From positions 434,001 to 498,000 of the forward strand of contig JARGSG010000190.1 in the NCBI GenBank assembly GCA_030374805.1: a stretch of DNA of 64,000 bases, read 5' to 3'. The translations under genes were made by a program, and so were the position numbers. The DNA is from Gracilaria gracilis (lineage: Eukaryota; Rhodophyta; Florideophyceae; Gracilariales; Gracilariaceae). Positions 54,166 through 64,000 of this stretch are shown here, piece by piece. The stretch's first letter is position 1, and each line of letters begins with the position of its first letter. The notes under the pieces were generated by a model. That model was not told where the DNA came from, made no database searches, and was given only the letters and a program-made list of their open reading frames with translations.

Positions 54166-57100
54166 TTTCGCTGTTGATGGCACCCGGCTGTCAGAACATC
54201 CACAACGTGGATAGATTGGTTTACAGTATGTTTGCGCATGAGACTTCATGCACGCACTAGAAGACTTTCTGGTGGTTGAATAGACCCTGTTCTCAGAGCG
54301 TGAGAGGGTGGGTAGGGTGGGCGATGAAAATGGAGCACTTGCTGCAAGCAGTAAGTTGTTTCCGGCACTAGTCCTTGGCGGTGGCGACAAAGAGACCGAG
54401 CGCATGAGGCCACAACTTCTTCCAAAGCGTGCTCTAACATAGCGCTACAGCTTTGCGCAGTCTCTGCGACCAACGGAGACAGCAGAACAGTGTCGTCACC
54501 CTTCCTGCCTTTTTCTACAAAAATAACATTCTCGTACCTCCAATTTTCCATTTCGCTGTTGATGGCACCCGGGTGTCAGAACATCTACAACCTGGATAGA
54601 TTGGGTTACAGTATGTTTGCGCATGAGACTTCATGCACGCACCAGAAGACTTCCTGGGGGTTGAATAGACCCTGTTCTCAGACCGTGAGAAAACCCATCC
54701 CGAATGTACTCTTATAGTTCTGCTATACGTCAGTGTAACTGTGCAAGAAACCATCTTTCATGATCACGTAGCAAGTTGTCTTCAATTGTATTCACTTGAA
54801 GTTTCATAATAAGAAAACGTCCATTTGTCAGGTAATGACGTAAAGACCCAAGGCCTTTCCAACGTCCAGTAATAGCTATTGTGTCTGCGGACTTTCCTGA
54901 TAAGTAGTCATGCAGGGCTCTCCCAATACGCGCGGAATGTAAGGTAAACTTATATTGCTGTAGACCAAAATGCCTGGCAGCAATCTTAATATCTTGTTCA
55001 TATTTTGCATATGAAAGAGAGAAAAGTTCATAATTCTTGGTGTGACGCAGTGCGACGACGTATGTAGAGAGCAATCGTACTGCATGCGGATTAGTAACCA
55101 GTATAAATTGGAATGGGTCTGTCTTGGTGTGTTTCACACAAATTCCAGCCGTGTTCGCTGGAAAGTCGGACTGTCGAGAGTCTCCGGGTAATGCCACGAG
55201 CTTTTCATTCAATAGTAAAACTTCACTTGCTCTCAAATATGCTGCCCAAGCTGTGACCAATGCGACAGCTGACGGCGATCTCTCGTTATGCAGCATCCAT
55301 GATGCGAAAGCAAAGCATATCTTTTGCGTCATTGGGAAGGCAGGCTGCGGTTTGTGTTGCTTCTGCCATCCTCGCAGCGCTCTGTGTGTGTAACCGAGCG
55401 TGCCTCTGCATGTGGGCACCATTATATGCAGCATGCATAATAGGTTACTCATCCCCTGCTTCTTAGATATGCGTTTATCCACAGAGAACCAACGAGCAAT
55501 ATAGGAATTTAGAGCGAGGTCTAGCTGAAAGTTGTTTGTAGGCCATCGTTGCAACGAGCGCTGAAAGACTCGCATAGTGTAGTACAATGAGACCTCAATG
55601 GGTTGGTGCCACGTGGACCTACTTGTGCGCCTTGCTACCTGCACAGCACCCAATTGGTATTCTGTATTTTTATAATTTCTAATTTCTAATTTATAGTTTA
55701 GGATAGCTTAGCATTGCTGGCCCATGACAGTAGGTCGTGGGTGCAGCCGATGACGTCATGCCCGCATGGGAGATCGGCGTCGGTGCACCTTGTATATATT
55801 GCAGTGCACCTCGCCTTCCCCCTTGGGTATTGTAAAGTCAGGCACCACTAGGGCAGTAACTATACCATCTTGGTCACTTGCTACTCTATTACTATTCAGG
55901 TTTTACCGCGCGTCGACGTGTACTACCGTACACCTACACGGTCTAGACTAGTTGCCCCGCCGTTTGCCCCTGCGGGTTTCAGGTGCCCTACTACCATATT
56001 GGTTGTGTGTTTTTCCCCTTTAGGTTGAGCCCTCGCGCGCTCCCTCTACCAGGCGGACCCCACACCTTATCGGTATTTGTACGACACATAGCCACGCAGA
56101 ATCGCTTTTGGTCTTTTCTGAAAGCGTCGAGGCGCCAAGCTTGTAGTGGTGCATAAATATCTCGGGGTCCAGGCGGAGTGCGGTCCAGTGGCTGTACGAC
56201 TGGTGTGACGCTGTAAATATTCATGCTGTCGAAAACAGCGCCTGTTTGGTGGGTTGGGCTCGCAAGACTTGTAAATGCCTCGGGGCAGCTGGTTTGTATC
56301 TCTTAATTGATTATACAAACGGACTGCCAGGCTCATTTGGCGCTTACCAATAGCGTAGTTCGCGCTCTTCGTGTGAGAGAGGGGTGGGGCGGGATGGCCC
56401 GTCTGCTGGGTTGTCATCCACTCCAGAGCAAGGTATGCAGTCGTGGCCTCCAGTATGTTGATATGCTGTGTTGCGCCATATGTGAACGAAGGCTGTCGTC
56501 CACTCTATGCCTGTTACGAACTTGATAACGGCATTGTAAGCCGAGTCAGGGCGCGTTGCTGACGATTTAATGGCTTGTATCAAGCCAAGCGCTTCAGATT
56601 TCTGGACAGCTGTATGAACGACGGCCCCTGCCACCGGAGAGGCATCAACGGCCACAACTACGCAAGCGACGGGGGCCCCCATTTGAATGACACAGAGTGG
56701 CAGCAACTTTGCCAATGTGCGCAGTTCTGTGGTGGCCGTGTTCGAGCAACTTTGCTTGTGGTTTCCCGTTCTCATATGTGGAGATGTACCGGAAAGTGTT
56801 GAGGAGCGTAGACAGTAATGGGCGCCGGCCGAGAGCGAACCAAACCAGGTTCCCGGTCAAATTGCGGATGTATTTGATGGACAGGAAATGACTTCCGTCT
56901 GTGTCGAGCGCGCTCTTAATGACTTTGCGCAGCCTTGATTGGGTCGGGATAAGCGATTTTGCGGGCGAAATCGATTATCCACCCCTATGAAGGGTATGGC
57001 TTCGTACGATATGATTCCAATCTCGGAGGATTTGGACTGCTTGATTGGCAGACCCAGCGTGCGGAATTTACCGTATAGAACGGTTTGGAAAGCTGTGACC

Positions 57101-59897
57101 CTGGGCTACCGTCCATCCCTTGAAGACGAAATTGATATCGTCTATAATGTGCATAAGCAGTACGTCTGTGCCCCCTTCGTGGTGTGTGTAGACGTTTCAA
57201 CGCAGAGTACGCAGCCGCGGCGGAGTGTCTGGGCATAACGGGTGCTTGAGAAAGGTCCGAAAAGTGTTGTGTATAATTGCTGCTGCCCAGCTTTGTGCAA
57301 CATACACGGGACCATTTGTAGCCCATGGGCATGGTGCACTGGAGTGGTCTTAGGATTGCAACGTCCTTGAAGGAATGTGTTGCTGTTCCCTGATAGAATT
57401 CTGTAGAGGTTTCGGAAGTTCGGAGCAGCACACGGTTTGTAGGGGAAAGAGGTAGGCCATTTCGGGTGGGAGCCGGATATTGTGGAACATGTTCTCCAAA
57501 TCCATGAAGAAGGCGCTTTGATTACCGGGAGGAGGTTAGTAGTATCCGGAAAGCATCTGGTGTTGGCAGCTCCGTGTGTGGGGGATCAGGGAGGAGTGCA
57601 TTCTGGATGACTGGCCAGCTAATGAGCCGGTCCCTAGTTGCCGATTTGGAGACGGCGAAAAGAACGCATTCTAATAAGATCTGCTAAGTGGGAGTATCGC
57701 GGGTCTTCCTCGTCGATTGCTGACCACAGCAGCATTGCCTGCATCTTGTGCACGTTGCAGCACTTTGATGTACTCATTGCGTGTGCCATGGACGTTGTGA
57801 CGAGACTGATGTATGGAACGCTGTGGCGTAGTACTGCCATATACGTACCGGTGCACGGTGCCGTAGTTGAGGTCCGATATTGTCATGAGAGCGTCGCCAC
57901 CCCTTTGCGAACATAGTCTCCCATTGGACGCGTTTTCCCGCGAAACGCCTTTCGGGGAAGGCCGATTCTGGCCGAAATTATATAGGCACAGGGTTCCCTC
58001 GACAAAAAGCATCGGGGAGCTTGGACGAGAAGAGAGGTTCAAACACGCTGTTCCATGGCATGTCCTCGTGTGGCGAGAAGTACTTGTCTGACGCGCTGTC
58101 GGGATTTGGTGAAGTCTGGCAGGGGTTCTTTGCGTCTGCAAATATTGATCCAGCGCTGGATGTTGTTGCGGATGGTAACCTGACTACGGTGGGACACTGC
58201 CGAGTTATTGGGGTCACTGAACCTGTATAGGTGCTGTGGGCCGCAGTACAAAAGATTCAGGGATTGAACGGTATCGGACTCTATTTCGCCATGGCGAGGT
58301 GGCAAAGTTATGGGGAAGGTGCGATAACGACGTGTTATTCCTTTCTCCTGCAGTCCTTCGGAGGTTGATCCTGTTGAATTCTTTTTCTTGTCCAGGACGA
58401 TGACTTTTTCCTCATTCGGGCAGTTTGCAATTGCGTTTCGGTCTTGACGTTCAGGGCGAACTGACTCATGAGTTTGTTTTCGATGTCTGGCAATGTGGTC
58501 ACTGACAAGGGGGATATTTCCAGGAAAGGAGTTACCATTTCCCATGCCTGCTTGCACGTCGCTTGCGTTGTGCTCACTAGGCCCTCGACCCACTGCAGGC
58601 AGAACAAGCGGCGAAGGCCCAGCTCCAGCCACATCCCGCCTTTGTTCTCGAGCGCCACCTCGTATGGTTTCCACCTCGAGGAGAGAGAGATGAATGGCTC
58701 TGGCCCCAGGAGATCGCCTCTGCCTCCCAAGACTTTATCTCTCCGTTGTGGCCTCTTTCCCAAGATATTTCTCTGGCAACCGTTTCCAGGTTTGAGCCCT
58801 TGAGAAGGAATGACTTCAGGATCTCCCCTCCCTTCAACTCGTTTACGTTGAGCCTCGGGAGGGAATTTCCTTTTCCCGGGTATGCGGGAAAGGGCGGTGG
58901 TCGCCTTGACGTATCCTTACCATTCTCATCAATAATCAGCACGCCGCCGACATGCACAGACTTTCGCCTTTTTAGTGGTGGTTGGTGAGCGTGATCGGTT
59001 GGTAGGTCGAACAGATTATTCAGTTCCTGTAGGGGATGGGATGGAGGCCGGAGCCAATTGCGCCGATGGTGGTGCGTTCGGCTGAGAAGAGCTGTTGCCG
59101 TAATACAGAGCAGCCGGAGGTGCGGGTTGGTCTGGAAGGAGCGCTGCTGTCATCTGGCTTGGCGACAATTCTGCAATGTGCACTTTCCATTCCATGACTG
59201 CGCTGTAAAGCTCAAGTGAATCAGAGTTTGGGTCAAAGGTAGGAAGAGAGCTGTCAAGCTGCGCGCTTTGCTGCATAAGCATTTTGAGTTGATACAGTGT
59301 CTTCAACCGCAAAGCTTCTTTAGCTCGGAATATCCGAGCTTAAGGAGCTTTTGGAGAGCATCCGAGTGCTGCTTACTGATGTTGGCCAGAAGCTTTTCAC
59401 GGGTAGATAGGATGAGAACAAGCTTCTGGCCAAGTGTACTGCTTCCATTGACGGCTGTTGGATTCTGTAGAAGGAAAGGTCATAAGTAGCTGATCGAGCT
59501 GTGGCTTCGAGAGCTGCACAAGTTTGTTCTTCTGCAAAACTGTGGAGATTGCCGTACACAACGTTCAAAGATGTCATCTTGGGGCCAAAGATATGTCCAA
59601 TACGGGAGAGTCGTGGAATCGCGAAGGCACGTTCAGCAATGGAGTACTTGCTGCAAGCAGGAAGTCGTTTGTTGAAAATGGAGCACTTGCTGCAAGCAGT
59701 AAGTTGTTTCCCGCACTAGTCCTTGGCGGTGGCGACAAAGAGACCGAGTGCATGAGGCCACAACTTCTTCCGAAGCGTGCTCTACATAGCGCTACAGCTT
59801 TGCGCAATCTCCGCGACCAACGGAGACAGCAAGACAGTGTCGTCACCCTTCCTGCCCTTTTCTACAAAAATAACATTCTCGTACCTTCAATTTTCCA
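54166..59897 (-). mobile_element. YR retrotransposon with split direct repeats, fossil copy 2
   Basis: This is the counterpart of 39764-45474 with the same A1-coding-B1-A2-B2 order: tyrosine recombinase about 54.7-55.65 kb, RNase H/RT about 56.0-57.5 kb, Gag-like about 58.3-59.5 kb, A1 ending at 59897. It is more broken than copy 1, with perhaps twenty or so breaks, in the same zones where copy 2 as a whole carries added bases. Confidence 0.8.
54730..55653 (-). other. DIRS-group part: tyrosine recombinase (copy 2)
   Basis: Same protein as at 40327-41250, with the LHSARIGRALHDYLSG box and the HYLTNG nucleophile region. It lies in an indel-free segment of copy 2. Confidence 0.8.
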
Positions 59898-61260
59898 GTC
59901 TTATATTTATATTTGGTCATTGCAACATTGTTTGTCATTGCTGTCGACTACTTACAGAACTCTAGTGTCTTCGACCGGAATTTTGACCTCATATGAGGTC
60001 AGCTTGGCCTCATATGAGGTCAATTTTTGCTCTTGAGAAATAATTGAAAATCAACCTTTTTGAATATTTGAAAATGAGCCACACAGAGAGCTGTATTGGG
60101 TACAGGAAGAAGTAAAAACGTTTCATAGTCCCTCTTAGACATACAGTGTAGAAACGTACTTAAACAGAGCTCTAATGCTCAGCTTTAAAATCATGTGCAA
60201 TTCTTTTAGCACAAGCAGATGGATGCAAAGTAAAACAGAAAACAAGACTTTTGGGGTTCAGAATACTTTCAAAAAGAGGTAAAGTGCAAATATTGGTTTC
60301 TTTCGTCTAGTAAAGCTAAAGTTGGACGACAATGCAACGAAAGATAAAGCGCTTGGCATTTCGTTCATATGTAAAACGAGTCGTAGATTCCAGAAATTGT
60401 AAACATACGAGAAAATATTTGTTGAGCTCATACGAGGTCGATGTCAAATACAAACTAGCACACGTCGTTCTGTTTTGGCAAAAAACGTCGTTTTGAGGTT
60501 TCCAAACTTGCAAAACATACTACAATTAAAATGCCGAAAAAGCAGAATTTGAATAGAATAATAACCATTTAATTAGAAATCGTTATAGATGATCGTGTGA
60601 TGTAGGTGGCCGTAGTTTTTATTTCTAAACGGGAGAAGAATTGAAAGAGTTTTCGGCGAAAACGAAACCATAAATTCGCCCAATTTGGAAGTTTTTCTTC
60701 TTTTTCAGAGGCCGAAATCTTGGCTTTAGTCAAGCTTTTGGATTCTTTTTCCTCGAATTGTTATGTACAATTTCTTTCTATATAAACAGCCAGAGTAACA
60801 TGTGTAGTGGCCTATGTTATCAATAAACTTTCGACGAATTTCGTTTGGCAAAAACGAAATACTGTTTTTGAAAAACGTGATATCGAATTTTCTTACAAAT
60901 ACTGTAGGAGGCAAGGTGCTGTTGTAAGAACCAGCACACAGGTGTAGTAATTACTATTTAAATAGCTCTATTTATTACAACTAATCCACAATTACTTGTA
61001 ATATCTTGCCCTATCGTGACCAACTAGAGTACGTGCCTTTATTTTTTAACCCATTAAATAACAGCCAATAACATAAAACGTAATTTCCCGCAACTCCCTG
61101 GGAGGTGCAGGAATCCGCTTGTTCTACACATGCCACCTGGTTGACATTAGTGAATCTGAGTGCCTTTCTTTTCAACTTACATTTCATAGATCACCAAAAG
61201 TTTCTTGTAAACGTCAACGCCATCGTGATGAGTCACTTTGTACAATCAAAGCGACGAGGG
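59898..61260. other. AT-rich tail of tandem unit, copy 2
   Basis: Matches 45475-46837 with no offset change. The twin CCTCATATGAGG palindromes recur at about 59984-60023. No gene seen. Confidence 0.5.
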
Positions 61261-62135
61261 CGGGAAGGTTCTGGTTTTGGAGGGTGCGTCTCTTCGCACC
61301 CAAGAAGTTTCTTTACGTGATAAAGATACTAAGCAAAACCGTTGCCTCGTCAAGTCGCACTGTGGCGAGCAAGCGCTACTGTCCTATTTGAGCTCACAGA
61401 CCGCGGGGTCTGTGAGCTCGCGACTGAGCTTCGTGTCTGTGAGCTCGCGAACGAGATCCGTCTCTGCTGTACGTCCAGCAGGGAGAGTGGCTGCTTCGAC
61501 ACTCCCTCCCTCAGTCGTGGACAGGGCGGTGCGAGCGTGTGAACAACTAGAGTGTCCAAAGCAAAGTAGATGTGCCGTAGAACAAGCAATGCGTGCCAAG
61601 AAAATGCGAGCATACGCGGAAATGGAATCAACAAGTGTAGAAAGTCGAAAAGAGAACATCCAGAGCCACGCAAGACAAACTGTTTCAGGCAGACGAAGAC
61701 AAACAGTTTTCAATGCTTATTGTAGAGCTCCACGGCGAGACAGAAGCAACAATCTTCTAAAGGCAATCATCCTGGAAACCCCGTTGGGGTCCTGTTAGCA
61801 CCCAATAACAAATAGAACAGATCCATGGTGTAGGCATAACAGATCAGTAACGAAGCGTTTGCACAGAAAGGTGCAAGGGCACAAAATTTTCTGTGTGCAC
61901 ACAAAAGTTTGGGAGAACAGTAGAATCAGACGGTTTAAGATATAAATGCCGTTCCACTGCAGACAGAGGCATAGCTTCACAAGTAGATCGTTCGGATAGT
62001 ACAACAGTCAAGAGACTGGACCACCGAAGCAACTGTTGTTCCCACACTTCTTTAGGCACCAGCTTGACTTGTTAGTGACGCTGTGTCCCTTACTGGCGTG
62101 TGGTTTCATCATCGCCGAAGTGACGTCTTCATATC
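61261..62135. other. Unique sequence right of the tandem block, with hairpin
   Basis: A plus-strand frame of 186 codons (61238-61798) crosses the tandem border and is Ser/Arg-rich with no recognisable domain; I do not call it a gene. A perfect 13-bp hairpin (GAGCTCACAGACC, loop GCGG, complement) lies at 61390-61419, and TCTGTGAGCTCGCGA is repeated right after it (61410 and 61436). Confidence 0.4.
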
Positions 62136-62633
62136 ATGGCAGATGGGGGCAGAAACAAGCACCCAGTTGCATCAAAGGCTCCGCGCCGGCCCTCGAACGC
62201 GCAAAAGGGTCCCAAGAGAGCTAGCCAACAGTGGGGTGTGGAGAAGGTGATGGCCTGGGATGGAACGAAAACAAGAAAGGGCGTACGAAAGGGTGAGTTC
62301 GTAGGTATGGCCAGCGCACAGAATGGTTCGGAATCGATGCGTGCCATAGATATACATAGCCTGCAGACGAGAGGGTGGAGAAATACGAGATTCACAGTGA
62401 CACCTGAAACAAATAATGCCAGACAGAAAAAGCTACCAACACCACCCAAACCCAGGATTCATAAGGGGAACGTACGAAAAGCTGGAGTAGTAATTCGGAA
62501 GAAAATCAAAGAGTGGTGTGAAAGGAATCCAGGTTTCTCATTAACGAAGGTTGGCACGGGCGATCGCGGGAAAAGCGTTAACTCAAAATTGTTCTACAAG
62601 AAAGGACATGTGAGAATCATTGGAAAAAAATAA
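62136..62633 (+). CDS. Small basic hypothetical protein
   Basis: 165 codons from an ATG in good context (TCATGGCAG). It is strongly basic throughout (ASKAPRRPSNAQKGPKRASQ; RIHKGNVRKAGVVIRKKIK) and ends in a short segment with KLFYKKGHVRIIGKK. It has no signal peptide, membrane segment or Cys cluster. The composition suggests a nucleic-acid-binding protein, but I recognise no family. A further small frame (62646-62909) follows and could be a separate exon or noise. Confidence 0.35.
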   Translation: MADGGRNKHPVASKAPRRPSNAQKGPKRASQQWGVEKVMAWDGTKTRKGVRKGEFVGMASAQNGSESMRAIDIHSLQTRGWRNTRFTVTPETNNARQKKLPTPPKPRIHKGNVRKAGVVIRKKIKEWCERNPGFSLTKVGTGDRGKSVNSKLFYKKGHVRIIGKK

Positions 62634-63072
62634 TCCGGTGGTTGCATGAGTTTTGCTATTGCCAATGCGGTAGGAAGGATTCTCGGAGTGGAGAGGAGGG
62701 GATGTGCACAGTCCTGGTTGGAAAACAGCGCGACATCTTTCAAATTTATCGGCAGCACACAGCGAGTACTGCACCAATTCGAGAGAAAACTTACTTTTCG
62801 AAAGGTGAGGGACACGAGTTTCGGAAGCAACAAATTTTTGTGGCTAGGCTCGCGTAAAAACGGTATGTTTCTGGTCCGGCTGGGGAGGGGCAACGACTTA
62901 GATTATTGAATCGTATTCGATGGGGCAGAGAGGGAGATTGTAGACGTGGCCGAGAAAGAGGCGTTGCAATTATCTGAAAATGCCATTAGGGCCTGTGGTG
63001 GTGACAGTACCGAGGGTCTGTATGTAGCTGAGGTACGAGAGTTGTACTTAACCAAATAAAACCATACGTGAT
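62634..63072. other. No firm gene; between hypothetical gene and copia fossil
   Basis: Short frames on both strands without family resemblance. It may include the 3' side of the copia element, which reads leftward, but no LTR border was recognised. Confidence 0.35.
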
Positions 63073-64000
63073 TCAGCCTCGAATTATCCATTGTTCGGGT
63101 GCGATTGAAAGATGTCCAGAGCTTAGAACGTTTCGTAGTGACGCTTGTTGCATCCTTTTCGTCAGTCCATCTGCTATATTGTGCGAACTGCGAACAAAGC
63201 CGATGTCTGATATTATCCTGTTACAAAAACCCTCCCTTGCCGCAGCAATGTCCAGCATCATCCGTTTTTCGGAAGTACGGGAACCTTTGGAGATTACGTC
63301 AAAGAGTGACTTGCTATCCGTGAACAGTTGGACCGGTATCTCCTTACCGAGCATCAGTTCCAATTCTGCAGCAAGAGTAGATGCAATATCGAACAGATCA
63401 GAAAACGCAATTACTTCGCCGCCCATCGCGGAGCGTGTTACACGTCTTGATTTGTATGACTTGAAACTTATTGGAATAACAGTATCCGTGTGATTACCAA
63501 GAAAGCAAATATGTCCAAGTTGTGAGGAGAGGTCTTCTTTATTTGCAAATGAGGAGTCTGAGTAACCGATAACTCGAAGAGATCGAGAGTTGAGAGTAGG
63601 GAAGCGAATGGGGACGACATTAGACTTTGCGTACCGTATCGCTCGATTCATTTGCGATATGGTTGCTCTTCCATGCTTGCTGAACATCGGTTCGGTTACC
63701 TGCGCCATCTGGGAAATCTCGAAAAGGCAATCTAAACGTGGGTTTGCAAGCCATGCAAGTTTCATTCTCATCGGGCGGAAGGATGAGAAAGTTGAGTCAG
63801 ATTGTAGTTCTTCGAGTTTGCGCAAGTATCCGTGTTGTTCCATTTGTATCGTGCCGTTTGGGTCGTGCGTTAGAGAAAAATCCGTGAAGTAAAAGGTAGA
63901 GATTGCTCGTCTGTCATCTGAAATGTTCGTTTGCTGGTGTCGCAAATTGTCTTAAAAGACTTGTTGCCAGCGCGAATCCAGTCATCAACGTAGTATCTCG
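63073..64000 (-). mobile_element. Ty1/copia fossil, end of pol (RT tail and RNase H), runs off window
   Basis: The minus strand encodes the end of a copia-type pol. RT thumb-like text comes first (LAWLANPRLDCLFEISQMAQ). The RNase H follows: VIGYSDSSFANKEDLSSQLG, SRRVTRSAMGGEVIAF, VQLFTDSKSLFDVISKG and FVRSSHNIADGLTKRMQ. These are the standard copia RNase H motifs, in order. The 5' part lies beyond 64000. No LTR was identified on the left, and the part visible looks broken at least once. Confidence 0.8.

Larger units (their letters stand above)
46838..61260. repeat. 14.4-kb tandem unit, copy 2
   Basis: This is a direct copy of 32449-46837, 34 nt longer (14,423 bp). The offset between copies is constant (14,389) over the first 5.6 kb and then grows to 14,403 between about 52.4 and 54.5 kb. 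It stays flat to about 56.1 kb, grows again to 14,423 by about 59.5 kb, and is flat to the end. The differences I inspected are nearly all added single bases, often doubling a neighbour. The clean segments are practically identical to copy 1. Confidence 0.93.

Noticed and set aside
61238-61798. 186-codon frame crossing the right border of the tandem block
   Set aside because: It starts inside the duplicated block, has no domain, and part of it is made by a hairpin and short direct repeat.

Overview
This is a eukaryotic, gene-poor stretch made almost entirely of mobile elements at different stages of decay. Open frames are nearly intronless; the one intron I can support is 57 bp with GTAAGT...TTTAG borders. 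The mix (CACTA-like, two PIF/Harbinger-like families, Mutator-like, Ty3/gypsy, Ty1/copia and a tyrosine-recombinase retrotransposon with split direct repeats) fits a repeat-rich alga, possibly a florideophyte red alga. That placement is a guess from memory of such genomes, not something the sequence proves. No rRNA, tRNA or CRISPR array was seen.

Left part (1-29,300). A CACTA-like transposase enters from the left edge and ends at 1660. It is followed by a dense cluster of TTGAATG repeats (2431-2935) that looks like a CACTA subterminal region, then a decayed coding stretch. A PIF/Harbinger element with a SANT/Myb-like gene (from 6704) and an inactivated transposase (18465-19880) is split by a complete 10.5-kb Ty3/gypsy element (7625-18111), which has 852-bp LTRs and a 5-bp ATTGA target duplication. 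Next comes a two-gene DNA element with a 285-codon partner gene (20656-21513) diverging from a broken DDE transposase (22695-23602). An eroded second copy of the partner gene lies at 5067-5330. A Mutator-like transposase with two in-frame stops fills 25298-28069.

Middle (29,385-32,448). A Cys-rich, zinc-ribbon-like gene with a clear AATAAA signal is followed by 1.9 kb of GC-rich degenerate repeats, including two copies of a 146-bp unit.

Right part (32,449-61,260). A 14.4-kb block occurs twice in direct tandem (32449-46837 and 46838-61260). Each block holds (a) a 7.06-kb element bounded by about 135-140-bp terminal inverted repeats, which carries two related multi-pass membrane protein genes and no visible transposase, (b) a 5.7-kb split-direct-repeat YR retrotransposon fossil, and (c) an AT-rich tail with palindromes. 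The second block is 34 nt longer. The extra bases are mostly single-base insertions confined to two zones, which suggests either an assembly artefact or a very recent duplication with unpolished sequence. The tandem junction lies only a few bases outside the inverted repeat.

Right edge (61,261-64,000). A small basic hypothetical protein lies at 62136-62633, and a Ty1/copia pol fossil runs off the window on the minus strand.

The most interesting candidate system is the TIR-bounded cargo element with its pair of paralogous membrane proteins. Both share a cytoplasmic-tail signature (FDE-[LV]-AY...GPLA), and one has a signal peptide and a Cys-rich ectodomain.
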